The notes under the pieces are model-generated. The model had not been told where the DNA came from. It did no database searches and was given only the letters and a program-made list of their open reading frames with translations. A stretch of DNA of 64,000 nt from Alistipes sp. (GTDB lineage: Bacteria; Bacteroidota; Bacteroidia; Bacteroidales; Rikenellaceae), in contig JAFVRC010000012.1 in the NCBI GenBank assembly GCA_017504485.1, positions 1 through 64,000 of the forward strand, in the 5' to 3' direction. Positions 17,575-26,579 of this stretch are shown here, piece after piece. The stretch's first letter is position 1. Each line of letters starts with the position of its first letter. The translations under genes and the position numbers were made by a program.

Positions 17575-20061
17575 CTATCCGCGACTGCGAGGCACACGTC
17601 CGGCAATCTTCGGCATTGCTTCGTTAATCATCACATCCCACCTCAAAACGCCTTCATCGACTTTACGCAGACGCTCATACGAGCATATATCGAGGTGGAT
17701 GCGCAACACGCCATTCTTATAAAAATTCTTCCTCGCCTTGAACGCCTTTCCATCTTTGCCGATAAACGAGATTATCTCATCCTGCTGTTCGCGGTTGCAA
17801 GGGCGATAACCGCGCAACAGTTTCTCGATATTCCAGCGGTTATGCTCGCAACGCGCAAGAATTTCAGTCTCCACAGCCATCTCCTCTACCGTCGCAGGGT
17901 TAGCCTTGCTACGCTCGCGCTGCCATATCATATCGGCAACATAACGATTCGAATACTTCAAATCCATTGCCATCTCCGCCCACTTATCGAGTATCGCCTT
18001 GGTCTGCGGATTTGTTCGGTCGTTGAAGTCGGGCCACTCCGACTCCTCGTAACAATTATACGCACAATCAATCAACATCGCACGCATATCGCGCGAGCGG
18101 TCGGGCATATAGTCGCCATAGAGCATTCCGAATGGGCGCAGCTTCTTGTAACGGGCATCACTGCGCTCCGTGACCATCATATCATAGATGATATCCGACG
18201 CCTCGCGCTGATATACCCATATCTGCTGCGCTCCATCATAGACCTCGTTTGGCATATAGAGCGCGGCAGCAATGGCCTGATGTGTCTGCGTGAGGCATAT
18301 CGCCACGGTGAGACGCGAGCTCTCGTCGCGCGACACCTTGCGCAGATAGTCGCGCACGCCCTCCGACTCGACCTCTCCCTTTATAAACTCGACCTCAACA
18401 TCGAGGAAGTTGTAGCGCTGTTCGCCAAGATGGTTCCACTTGTTGCTGTCGCAGATAGGGTCTTTCCATCCGTTGTCCTTGAACGAGCCGTCTGTAACAT
18501 CCTCGTAGCGATGGCGCATAAGCTCGAAGAGGGAGGCGTAACGTCCCTTGAAGAAGGCCATCTCCTTGTCGGCATTGGTGTCTATAAATGTTATGCGCGT
18601 GCGACTCTCGGCGATATGACGCAGGGCCGTTTGCGGATTTTCACCCTCGGCGAGTTCCTTCTCGGCGCGTGCGAAGTTCGGATAGTGCGCCTGCAGGAGA
18701 GCTTCGGCACCCATTGCCACTCCCATCTTCGACATTCCGACAATCACCAAATGAACGTGCCCATAGTTGTCGGCACGCAGGCCGCAGTCGCCCTCGAGCG
18801 GCGTGTATGAAATTTGCTTGCCGACTGCATTATCCTCACCATTATCCTCATTCGACCACCCCTCGACCATCACGGCACGCGCCCACGCCTCGTAGCGATT
18901 GAAAGGCACGAAATTGAGATAGGTCTTGATATCTCGCGGCACATCCGAGTCGATAAGTATCGAATTCGTAGTCTGGTACTCGAACATCACCTTGCAGCTC
19001 TTGCGACACGGCTTGTCCTCATAGACCTTGGCGAGGTAATCGACAATCAGATTTACGCACTGCATATTCATCGCATCGTGGAAACTCTCACCACCATCCT
19101 GAAGTGTCGATTCGCCCAAGACGTATATCTCCGAGGCTTTATCGAGATGCAGCTTCGCTATCTCCTCTACCGAGTTACGCAGAGCATTGTAGATTATTAC
19201 TCGCTGCATTGCCTCCTCCGAGATATGCGAGCACAGCTCTGCACGCACCTGCTCGGCATTGCGGCTCGTCTGCAATACGACATAGTCGTTGCCGTTTGCC
19301 GCCTCGCACTTGTAGTTAGGATTCGTGCCGTTGCGCTTCGATAGCAGGCTCTCGATTACCGCTGCCACAACCTCGTTGGCTCCAATGACCACTGCAAATT
19401 CCTTACCACGGAAATTCCAACGCGAGTAGCGCACGCTGCCGCTAATCCACCTCTCACGACGGCGGTCGAACCATCCGATGAGCGATGACACAAGCAGTCC
19501 GTTGAGCAAAAACACACCGAGGATAGCCATAATACCCGACAAGCCGCGCCCCACTCGCGTAGTGGCCGAGTGTTGGTTTCCGGGGTCGAGAAAGTGGTAA
19601 TAGACCGTCCAAAAGAGTGTCGGCGAGGTTTGCTGTCGCCGCATCCACGACGGCAAGCCACGGTCACCCGCCTTGTAAGTTTCACTATTCAGAAATACCT
19701 CCTTGGGAGTCAGCTCGCTTCGGCCGAAAAGCATCGGCAGGCTCAACACAAACGTCAGCACAAATGGCGACAGTAGCACCACGCACACCACCTTGCGGAG
19801 GAAATGTCCGTAGAGCAAATCCCTATCGAAGCGTATTCTGTTTCCGAAGAGTCGCCACAGACCCATACCTACATAGACACATCCGACCAGACCACACAAC
19901 CACAAAATCAACTTGTAGCCCAGCCCCAGCTCCTCTCTCGATGCAAAGAGCAGAGTGACAATGCAGCAAATGGTCGTCAGAATAACGCCCAAATCGAAAT
20001 ATGGGTGCCCCACCATTCGGAGGAGCTTACGCCACAAGAGTGTTTCGGAGAGTCCCTTCAT
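17575..20061 (-). CDS. putative CASTOR/POLLUX-like ion channel with RCK-like and RyR domains
   Basis: The protein has 828 residues. Hydrophobic helices lie at about 24-40, 48-70, 88-112 and 174-197. Between the third and fourth is a pore-loop-like segment, TVYYHFLDPGNQH, with L158-D159-P160-G161-N162-Q163-H164. Plant CASTOR/POLLUX channels have ADxGNHA at the filter, followed likewise by one helix and an RCK domain. Two Rossmann-like segments follow: FAVVIGANEVVAAVIE (about 222) and LVIVGMSKMGVAMGAEAL (about 438), as in tandem RCK domains. The C-terminus (about 735-815) matches the RyR domain: EHNRWNIEKLLRGYRP, then HLDICSYERL. It lies between an FNT gene (21-bp gap) and uvrB (19-bp gap). Ion selectivity and ligand are unknown. 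The channel assignment rests on motif resemblance only. Confidence 0.72.
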   Translation of the reverse strand: MKGLSETLLWRKLLRMVGHPYFDLGVILTTICCIVTLLFASREELGLGYKLILWLCGLVGCVYVGMGLWRLFGNRIRFDRDLLYGHFLRKVVCVVLLSPFVLTFVLSLPMLFGRSELTPKEVFLNSETYKAGDRGLPSWMRRQQTSPTLFWTVYYHFLDPGNQHSATTRVGRGLSGIMAILGVFLLNGLLVSSLIGWFDRRRERWISGSVRYSRWNFRGKEFAVVIGANEVVAAVIESLLSKRNGTNPNYKCEAANGNDYVVLQTSRNAEQVRAELCSHISEEAMQRVIIYNALRNSVEEIAKLHLDKASEIYVLGESTLQDGGESFHDAMNMQCVNLIVDYLAKVYEDKPCRKSCKVMFEYQTTNSILIDSDVPRDIKTYLNFVPFNRYEAWARAVMVEGWSNEDNGEDNAVGKQISYTPLEGDCGLRADNYGHVHLVIVGMSKMGVAMGAEALLQAHYPNFARAEKELAEGENPQTALRHIAESRTRITFIDTNADKEMAFFKGRYASLFELMRHRYEDVTDGSFKDNGWKDPICDSNKWNHLGEQRYNFLDVEVEFIKGEVESEGVRDYLRKVSRDESSRLTVAICLTQTHQAIAAALYMPNEVYDGAQQIWVYQREASDIIYDMMVTERSDARYKKLRPFGMLYGDYMPDRSRDMRAMLIDCAYNCYEESEWPDFNDRTNPQTKAILDKWAEMAMDLKYSNRYVADMIWQRERSKANPATVEEMAVETEILARCEHNRWNIEKLLRGYRPCNREQQDEIISFIGKDGKAFKARKNFYKNGVLRIHLDICSYERLRKVDEGVLRWDVMINEAMPKIAGRVPRSRG

Positions 20062-20082
20062 AGCACTTCGTAGATACAGAGG

Positions 20083-20682
20083 TTAGTCATTCTGTTCGAT
20101 ACCCCGCATAAGGCGCGGCACATTGCATCCCACATAGTTGCCCACGACGGCCAAGGCCCACGCCCCTGCAATCCACCAATCGCCATCGCCTCGCAGCACA
20201 GCCACCGCGTAGTAGAAGGCATCGGCCACACAGTGCGGCAGACCGCAGAGGATAAAGACCGGCACACCGAAGAGCAGCGGCAGGTAGTGCTTCTGTCGCG
20301 CTCCATAGACGGCCAATGTCATAATCATACCCGTGCCGGCCGATGTGACAAGAAGCGCGTGCCACGAAGCGGTGCGGCGAGCTGCAAGGATAGCATCGAG
20401 CGAGGCGAAGAGTGCCTCGTTCTTCGAATATACTGCCACGCAAGCCGCAAGCAGACAGCCCACCACATTGAGCAGCAGCATAGCCACAAGGCGCGGCATC
20501 TGGCGCGGAGGCAGAAATCCCGCCTTACCCGTATATAGCTCCGCGCGGCACATCACCACCGAGAGCAGGCCAAAAGCGAATAGCACAGCACCGGCCACTC
20601 CGCCGACATTCAGATAGGCAAGTCCGCCAAAGCCGATGAGCAGACCGGCAAACACTGCCAAAAGTACAAATGTTCGATTCAT
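20083..20682 (-). CDS. minimal formate/nitrite transporter family protein
   Basis: The protein has 199 residues and about six membrane helices. FNT landmarks are present: FAGLLIGFGG at the start, RAELYTGKAGF in the first half, and LPHCVADAFYY in the second, with H150 at the position of the central pore histidine of FocA-like channels. VVGNYVGCNVP stands near the end. It is shorter than typical FNT proteins (260-300) because the terminal cytosolic helices are missing. It begins 3 bp after the GH97 stop and precedes the RyR channel gene. The substrate (formate, nitrite, hydrosulfide or another small anion) cannot be told from sequence. Confidence 0.75.
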   Translation of the reverse strand: MNRTFVLLAVFAGLLIGFGGLAYLNVGGVAGAVLFAFGLLSVVMCRAELYTGKAGFLPPRQMPRLVAMLLLNVVGCLLAACVAVYSKNEALFASLDAILAARRTASWHALLVTSAGTGMIMTLAVYGARQKHYLPLLFGVPVFILCGLPHCVADAFYYAVAVLRGDGDWWIAGAWALAVVGNYVGCNVPRLMRGIEQND

Positions 20683-20685
20683 ATT

Positions 20686-22689
20686 CTATTGTTTGGTTAT
20701 CTTCATCACGAAACCTCCACCCGGAGCCATCTTCGCCTCGATACGGCGCGAGGCAGGCATATCAATCACCTCGCGGCGATAGTCCGTACCCAAGCGGTGG
20801 GCATTCGCGCCATCGCGGAAGAGTTCCACTCGATAGTTACCCTCACCGATAATCTGGCGAAGGTCGAGCGTCAGCGTGCGCGGTGTCCACGATGTCACGG
20901 CACCGACGTACCACACATCGCCTGCACGACGCGCTACGGCCACATACTCGCCCATCTCACCATCGAGCACCACCGTCTCGTCCCACACGGTCGGGAAGGC
21001 GGCGATAAAGTCGGTACACTCCTGCTCGTCGCGGTAGTTAGACGGCGAATCGCAGAGCATAGACAGCGGCGAGAGATAGATGGCGTAGAGAGCCATCTGA
21101 TGCACGCGCGTACCTTGACTCATAGGCTCATGACTTATGGCGCGGAAGTTCTTCTTATTGGCGTTGCGCATAGCACCCTGCGTATAGTCCATCGGGCCGG
21201 CAACCATACGGATAAACGGAATCAGCACGTCGTGACGCATCATATCGCGCTTCTCGGCGCCACGGAATTTCATTGTCTCGAGACCAAATACAGCCTCGAA
21301 GTTCAGCACGTTGGGATAAGTGCGATTCAAGCCCGACGGCTTGGCGCATCCGTGGAAATCGACAATCAACTTATGGCGAGCCGCAACCTCGGCGGCGCGA
21401 TAGTAGAACTTCATCATATCGACATCGTCACGGTCCATAAAGTCAATCTTGAAGCCCTTGACACCCATTGCGGCATAGTGGCTGCACACACGCTCGATAT
21501 CCTTGTTGAAGGCGTTGTAACCCGCCCAAAGGATAATACCCACACCCTTCGAGGCGGCGTACTCCACCAAGTGCTTCATATCTATCTCGGGCACGATATC
21601 AAACAGGTCGTTTTTGCCGATAGTGGCCCACACCTCGTCGAGGATGACATACTCAATGCCATTCTCGGCCGCAAAATTGACATACTCCTTATAGGTTTCG
21701 GTATTGATTCCCGCCTCGAAATCGACACCGCGGAGTCCCCAATGATTCCACCACTCCCAAGCGACCTTGCCCGGACGAATCCACGACGTATCGGCCACAC
21801 GCGACGGCGAGGCGAGCAGATATACCATATCGTTATCGACCAACTCTGTGTCATTCTCGGCCACAGCAACTATGCGCCACGGCAACGTGCGCGTACCCTC
21901 ACACACGGCAACGTACGGATATCGTTCCCTGATGATACCCTGCAACTTGCGATATCCGCCCTCCTCGACTCGCTTTGGAGCCGGAGCGCAGATGCCGCGC
22001 ACGGAATTGCTCTTATCGGGATTTTGGTAGAACATACCCGGATAGTTCTCCACATCGCTCTCCGCGAGGCACACCTTCACCCCATCGACATTCACGACGA
22101 GTGGGCCGTATGCCAACCGATCGTGTTGCATCTCGGGCAGCGACACATAGTCGTACAACGACTCGAAAGAGGTAAAGAAGCGGTCGTTGCGCTCGCCCTT
22201 ATTGCCCGTGAGATTATTGTATCCCACCCACGCCTTATGCGGAGCATCGAAGTTGAACTCGGCAACCTCCTCCGTTACCATGTAAGGCTCCTTGCGCGAA
22301 GTCGCGAAGCGGTAGGCCACGCCCTCGTCGTAGGCGCGAAACTCCACGCTGTAACGACCACGCATCTCGAGCGTCAAGGCGTTATAGTGGTCACGGATAG
22401 TGTTCTTGCCATAGAAGTGCGGTTTGACAACTTCATCGACCGACGTGCGACGCACACGCTGCACATGGCACTGCTCGCCGAGTGTCGTGCCGTCAGCAAG
22501 GCGCAGAGCCACCTTCGAAGGGGCGAGTATCGTGCGGCCTTTGTGACTCACTGAATAGAAGAGCTCGCCATCGACCGTAACCTCAACACGGAGTGCGCCA
22601 TCGGGCGACAAGAGCTGATGGTTGCGAGCTGTCGCGATGCTCGTAGCGACAAACATCAGGGCTGAAAGGAGTAGTAAAATTCTTCGCAT
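20686..22689 (-). CDS. secreted glycoside hydrolase family 97 enzyme
   Basis: The protein has 667 residues with a signal peptide (MRRILLLLSALMFVATSIATA). The N-terminal beta-sandwich includes LLSPDGALRVEVTVDGELFY and the TIM barrel follows. GFKIDFMDRDDVDMMKFYY and VDFHGCAKPSGLNRTYPN match the retaining branch of GH97 (alpha-galactosidase-like), in which the Asp of KIDFMD is the expected nucleophile. The inverting SusB branch uses Glu residues instead. The exact substrate is uncertain. I chose the ATG at 22689 over an in-frame one at 22719, because the latter precedes the signal peptide and overlaps the promoter. Confidence 0.88.
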   Translation of the reverse strand: MRRILLLLSALMFVATSIATARNHQLLSPDGALRVEVTVDGELFYSVSHKGRTILAPSKVALRLADGTTLGEQCHVQRVRRTSVDEVVKPHFYGKNTIRDHYNALTLEMRGRYSVEFRAYDEGVAYRFATSRKEPYMVTEEVAEFNFDAPHKAWVGYNNLTGNKGERNDRFFTSFESLYDYVSLPEMQHDRLAYGPLVVNVDGVKVCLAESDVENYPGMFYQNPDKSNSVRGICAPAPKRVEEGGYRKLQGIIRERYPYVAVCEGTRTLPWRIVAVAENDTELVDNDMVYLLASPSRVADTSWIRPGKVAWEWWNHWGLRGVDFEAGINTETYKEYVNFAAENGIEYVILDEVWATIGKNDLFDIVPEIDMKHLVEYAASKGVGIILWAGYNAFNKDIERVCSHYAAMGVKGFKIDFMDRDDVDMMKFYYRAAEVAARHKLIVDFHGCAKPSGLNRTYPNVLNFEAVFGLETMKFRGAEKRDMMRHDVLIPFIRMVAGPMDYTQGAMRNANKKNFRAISHEPMSQGTRVHQMALYAIYLSPLSMLCDSPSNYRDEQECTDFIAAFPTVWDETVVLDGEMGEYVAVARRAGDVWYVGAVTSWTPRTLTLDLRQIIGEGNYRVELFRDGANAHRLGTDYRREVIDMPASRRIEAKMAPGGGFVMKITKQ

Positions 22690-22716
22690 AAATTGCTCAA
22701 TCGGGTTATATTTTGC

Positions 22717-22724
22717 CAAAGATA
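22717..22724 (-). promoter_or_regulatory. -7 box for GH97
   Basis: TATCTTTG on the minus strand lies 28 bp before the GH97 ATG. No clear TTTG is found at -33. It is back-to-back with the rarA promoter. Confidence 0.45.
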
Positions 22725-22737
22725 CGAAAAAATATCG

Positions 22738-22745
22738 TATATTTG
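22738..22745 (+). promoter_or_regulatory. -7 box for rarA
   Basis: TATATTTG matches TAnnTTTG. TTTG at 22712-22715 is 22 bp upstream, slightly long for the spacer. The rarA ATG is 20 bp downstream. Confidence 0.5.
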
Positions 22746-22764
22746 TATCTGAAAACTGAATATT

Positions 22765-24042
22765 ATGTCAGCACCACTTGCAGAGAGGCTTCGCCCTCAA
22801 CGTCTTGACGAGTATATAGGCCAGCAGCATCTTGTTGGCAAGGATGGCGTATTCCGCCGCTTCATCGAGGCAGGCAACATCCCGTCGTTCATCCTCTGGG
22901 GCCCTCCGGGCGTGGGTAAAACAACCCTCGCACGCATCGTGGCCAAGGAGCTCGATCGCCCGTTCTACACGCTCTCGGCCGTCACGTCGGGTGTGAAGGA
23001 GGTGCGCGAGGTTATCGAATCGGCCAAGCGGCAGCGATTCTTCAACTCGCCTACCCCACTGCTCTTCATCGACGAGATTCACCGCTTCAACAAGTCGCAG
23101 CAAGATTCGCTGCTCGGCGCCGTGGAGAAGGGTGATGTGACGCTCATTGGTGCCACGACCGAAAACCCCTCTTTCGAGGTTATATCGCCACTGTTGAGCC
23201 GCTGTCAGGTCTATATTCTCAAGCCGATGGACGATAGTCAGCTCGCCGAGTTGCTCGACCGCGCACTGCGCACCGACACAGAGCTCTCGCAACGCGAGGT
23301 GGAGGTCGCGGAGACCGAGGCCCTCTTCCGTTTCTCGGGAGGCGATGCTCGCAAGTTGCTCAACATACTCGACATTATGGCCGGAGCAACCAACGGCAAG
23401 CTCGTCATCAGCGACCAAAACGTGACCGATGCTCTACAACAAAATATTGCCCTCTACGACAAGTCGGGCGAGCAGCACTACGACGTAATTTCGGCCTTCA
23501 TCAAGAGCGTGCGCGGCAGCGATCCCAATGCCGCCATCTACTATTTGGCACGAATGTTGGCCGGAGGCGAGGAGCCGCGGTTCATCGCACGCCGCCTCGT
23601 GATTCTCGCCTCGGAGGATGTAGGCCTAGCTAACCCCAATGCGCTACTGCTGGCCAATGCCTGCTTCGACACGGTACACAAAATCGGCATGCCCGAAGCG
23701 CGCATCACACTCGCCGAGACAACCATCTACTTGGCCACCTCGCCCAAGAGCAACAGCGCATATATGGCCATCAACGAAGCTCTCGCCTTCGTTGGCAAGG
23801 ATACGACAAACCGCCCTGTGCCGTTGCATCTGCGCAATGCCGTCACCGACCTGATGAGCGAGGCGGGATATGGCAAGGAGTACAAGTATGCCCACGACTT
23901 TTCGGGCAACTTTGTCGAGCAGGAGTTTATGCCCGAGTCGCTCACCGGCAAGCGATTCTACACGCCGAACACCTCGAATGCCGCCGAGCAAAAGATTGCG
24001 CAGCGCATAGACGAACTATGGCACGACAAATACAGACAATAA
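22765..24042 (+). CDS. rarA: replication-associated recombination protein RarA
   Basis: RarA (MgsA) is an AAA+ ATPase related to clamp loaders and eukaryotic WRNIP1, acting at stalled forks. The protein has 425 residues. RLRPQRLDEYIGQQHLVG is at the N-terminus, Walker A is GPPGVGKTT, Walker B is [15 protein letters not shown], sensor 1 is IGATTENPSFEV, and the C-terminal tetramerisation region includes EYKYAHDFSGNFV. It heads a four-gene plus-strand run with 10-14-bp gaps. Confidence 0.96.
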   Translation: MSAPLAERLRPQRLDEYIGQQHLVGKDGVFRRFIEAGNIPSFILWGPPGVGKTTLARIVAKELDRPFYTLSAVTSGVKEVREVIESAKRQRFFNSPTPLLFIDEIHRFNKSQQDSLLGAVEKGDVTLIGATTENPSFEVISPLLSRCQVYILKPMDDSQLAELLDRALRTDTELSQREVEVAETEALFRFSGGDARKLLNILDIMAGATNGKLVISDQNVTDALQQNIALYDKSGEQHYDVISAFIKSVRGSDPNAAIYYLARMLAGGEEPRFIARRLVILASEDVGLANPNALLLANACFDTVHKIGMPEARITLAETTIYLATSPKSNSAYMAINEALAFVGKDTTNRPVPLHLRNAVTDLMSEAGYGKEYKYAHDFSGNFVEQEFMPESLTGKRFYTPNTSNAAEQKIAQRIDELWHDKYRQ

Positions 24043-24052
24043 CAATCGAACA

Positions 24053-25078
24053 ATGAAGCGTATATTAGTAGCACTTATCGTTCTGGCAACGACAACATCT
24101 CAGACAATGGCCTACACCAAGACAACACTCACCTTCAAGCAACACGGCTCAAAGTTGCTCTACCTCGACCACTACGCCTCGGAGAGCAACGCCCGCGCCA
24201 ATGAGCGAGGTCTGCGCCCCTGCCTAATCTTTGTCTTTGGCGGCGGCTTTGCCACCGGAACACGCGACCGCGATTGGTATATTCCCTTCTTCGAGCGTAT
24301 GTGCAAGGAGGGGTGCGACGTAGTGTCGATAGACTACCGCCTCGGCCTTGCGCCGCTGGCCGAAAGTGCCAAGAGCGAGAGTGCCGACAAGGAGAAGAAG
24401 CTGGGGCTGCGCGAGGCGATAGGCACAATGACTCGCGCGGTGAACTATGCTGCCGAGGACGTGCTTCACGCCACCTCCTTTGTGCTGAAAAATAGCGACC
24501 GCTGGGGCGTGGATCCTACGCGAATCGTGGTTAGTGGCTCAAGCGCAGGAGCTATTGCGAGCCTCCAAGCCGAATACTATATCTGCAATGGCGAGGAGTG
24601 CGCCAAGGTTGTGCCCGAAGGTTTCAACTATGGCGGTGTTATCGCCTTTGCCGGTGCAATATACTCGACATCGGGTGCCCCAAAGTGGCAATCGAAGCCC
24701 TGCCCGATGCTCCTCTTCCACGGCACGGCCGACGGCAATGTGCCCTACAACAGGGCCTCGGTATTCGGTATCGGCATGTTCGGCCCTGCGCATATTGTCA
24801 AGGACTTGACACGGATGGAGAGCCCGTATATCTTCCACTCGGCAACCCACCGTACACACGATATGGCCGTTACGCCGATGTACGACAGCATAGCCACAAT
24901 CCTCGACTTCATCGACACCTTTGTCACCGAGCGCAAGCCGCTGCAACGCTACTCGGAGGAGTGCGACCTCGGAGTTGAGCCTGCGCCACACCGCTTCTCG
25001 GTGCGCGACTACCTCTCGAACAACTACGGCCCGGAGAAGGATGATAGCGACAAAGAGGGCAAAAAGAGGGAGCAGTAG
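24053..25078 (+). CDS. secreted alpha/beta hydrolase (carboxylesterase-like)
   Basis: The protein has 341 residues with a signal peptide (about residues 1-20, cleaved near SQTMAYT). The oxyanion-hole segment is FVFGGGFATG. The nucleophile Ser lies in VSGSSAGA (GXSXG), the acid in LLFHGTADGNVP and the His in HRTHDMA, the usual order for esterase/lipase family enzymes of the BD-FAE or HSL kind. The tail is rich in Lys, Asp and Glu. The substrate is unknown; acetylated plant glycans are a guess from the organism type. Confidence 0.82.
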   Translation: MKRILVALIVLATTTSQTMAYTKTTLTFKQHGSKLLYLDHYASESNARANERGLRPCLIFVFGGGFATGTRDRDWYIPFFERMCKEGCDVVSIDYRLGLAPLAESAKSESADKEKKLGLREAIGTMTRAVNYAAEDVLHATSFVLKNSDRWGVDPTRIVVSGSSAGAIASLQAEYYICNGEECAKVVPEGFNYGGVIAFAGAIYSTSGAPKWQSKPCPMLLFHGTADGNVPYNRASVFGIGMFGPAHIVKDLTRMESPYIFHSATHRTHDMAVTPMYDSIATILDFIDTFVTERKPLQRYSEECDLGVEPAPHRFSVRDYLSNNYGPEKDDSDKEGKKREQ

Positions 25079-25089
25079 CATTAGTGAAT

Positions 25090-25599
25090 ATGCGACGTAT
25101 AGGGGTTATATCGGACACTCACGGCACCTTCGATGCTCCGTTGCGCGACTTTCTGCGCGACGTGGATGAAATATGGCACGCCGGTGACATAGGCTCCATC
25201 GAGCTGGCCGACGAAATTGCCGCCTTCAAGCCTCTGCGTGCCGTATATGGCAACATCGACGGCGGAGCTACTCGCTACACGTACTCCGACTTCAACTGCT
25301 TCGAGGTCGAGGGGGTAAAGGTGCTGATGACACACATCGGAGGCTATCCGCGCCACTACGACCCGAGGGCCGTGGCACGCATACAGCAGGTGCGCCCTAT
25401 GATATTCGTCGCCGGGCACTCGCACATACTGCGCATCATCTACGATAAGGTCTATGATATGCTGCACATCAACCCCGGGGCTGCCGGATGCTACGGCTTC
25501 CACAAAGTGCGCACGGCAGTACGCTTCACAATCGAAGGTTCGCAAATCAAGGATATGGAGATTGGCGAGTGGCCACGCACAGCGACAACAAGAGATTAA
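25090..25599 (+). CDS. YfcE/MJ0936-type metallophosphoesterase
   Basis: The protein has 169 residues, the size of single-domain YfcE-type phosphodiesterases. Metal ligands appear in order: GVISDTHG, WHAGDIG, VYGNID, MTHIGG and AGHSHI. Such enzymes hydrolyse phosphodiesters in vitro, but their physiological substrate is usually unknown. I chose the ATG at 25090; an in-frame GTG two codons upstream (25084) is possible. Confidence 0.9.
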   Translation: MRRIGVISDTHGTFDAPLRDFLRDVDEIWHAGDIGSIELADEIAAFKPLRAVYGNIDGGATRYTYSDFNCFEVEGVKVLMTHIGGYPRHYDPRAVARIQQVRPMIFVAGHSHILRIIYDKVYDMLHINPGAAGCYGFHKVRTAVRFTIEGSQIKDMEIGEWPRTATTRD

Positions 25600-25613
25600 C
25601 ACAAACTTACGAT

Positions 25614-26204
25614 ATGAGAATTTTGGTAGTTGCGCCTACGGAGCGCGAAAACAAGAACATCCGTGCGGCAATCGAGGTCGCCAAGCCCACCCGTCACCAC
25701 TACACCGTAGCATTCAGCGGCATAGGCAAGGCTGCGGCTGCGGCCACAATAGCCAAGACCATACTCTCGGCCGACGAGCCATTCGACTGCATAGCGGCCA
25801 TAGGATTTGCGGCCGGAGCACTCGGCTTCAAGCAGGGCGAGATTGTCGAGCCGTCGCGTGCGTGGTATCACGACTGCGATGTGCCCGAGGGTTTCATTCC
25901 GGAACTCACCGAGCCGCGCAAGCTCCTCGGCAAGGATGATGTTACGGTATTCACGGGTGACTCGTTTGTCAATGCCCGCTCGGTGGCCGACATCAAGCGT
26001 CGCTTCGGCATCGAGCGTGCCATCTACGACATGGAGATTCAGGCAATAGTCATCGCCGCCGAGATATGCGGCAAGTTGCCTGTTATTGCTGTCAAGATGA
26101 TTTCGGATGTTCCCGAGGATGGCCACACCGAGCACTCCTACGATGCATTTGCCGACTCGCACTCCGACTTCTCGGAGATTTTGGAGCGGCTCGAAAGGTT
26201 GTAA
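25614..26204 (+). CDS. MTA/SAH nucleosidase-like nucleoside phosphorylase family protein
   Basis: The protein has 196 residues. MRILVVAPTERENKNI opens the fold. GIGKAAAAATIAKTI and the MTAN-type pair YDMEIQAIVIA (the Met-Glu that contacts ribose) and VKMISDVPED (the Ser-Asp pair that contacts the base) are visible. MTAN cleaves methylthioadenosine and S-adenosylhomocysteine; futalosine hydrolase is a related option. It is a little shorter than classical MTAN (about 230), so the exact substrate is uncertain. I chose the ATG at 25614, 14 bp after the previous gene. It ends 9 bp from the convergent riboflavin kinase. Confidence 0.8.
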   Translation: MRILVVAPTERENKNIRAAIEVAKPTRHHYTVAFSGIGKAAAAATIAKTILSADEPFDCIAAIGFAAGALGFKQGEIVEPSRAWYHDCDVPEGFIPELTEPRKLLGKDDVTVFTGDSFVNARSVADIKRRFGIERAIYDMEIQAIVIAAEICGKLPVIAVKMISDVPEDGHTEHSYDAFADSHSDFSEILERLERL

Positions 26205-26213
26205 GAGCCTACC

Positions 26214-26579
26214 CTACTCATCATTTGCCCCTGCAAGTATCGCTGCAGCATCGGAGGCTATCTGCTCCTTCAATGCCTCGAGCGACGGGAACTTACGCTC
26301 ATCGCGTAGTTTGGCGTGGAGGCAGACCGTCAGACGGCGGCCATAGAGCGACCCTTCGTAGCCGAAGATATGGGTTTCGAGCAGGCGCGTAGTGCCATCG
26401 ACCGAGGGACGCACACCGACATTTGTCATAGCCGCATAGGTGCTACCGTCGAGTTCGACCGTCGAGCGATATACACCATTCTCGATATCTACACCCGAGG
26501 CATCCATATTTGCCGTCGGAAAGCCTATAGCGCGACCGAGTTGCTGGCCGTGAATTACCTCTCCCTCGATTGTTATCAT
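26214..26579 (-). CDS. stand-alone riboflavin kinase domain protein
   Basis: The protein has 121 residues and corresponds only to the flavokinase (C-terminal) domain of bifunctional RibF. The nucleotide/riboflavin motif GRAIGFPTAN is followed by IENGVYRS, TNVGVRPSVDG and ETHIFGYEGSLYG. It should phosphorylate riboflavin to FMN. The FAD synthetase half (about 180 residues) is absent, and the preceding sequence is the permease gene, with which it overlaps by 4 bp (ATGA). It may be a true monofunctional kinase or a product of domain loss. A normal RibF may exist elsewhere. Confidence 0.85.
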   Translation of the reverse strand: MITIEGEVIHGQQLGRAIGFPTANMDASGVDIENGVYRSTVELDGSTYAAMTNVGVRPSVDGTTRLLETHIFGYEGSLYGRRLTVCLHAKLRDERKFPSLEALKEQIASDAAAILAGANDE

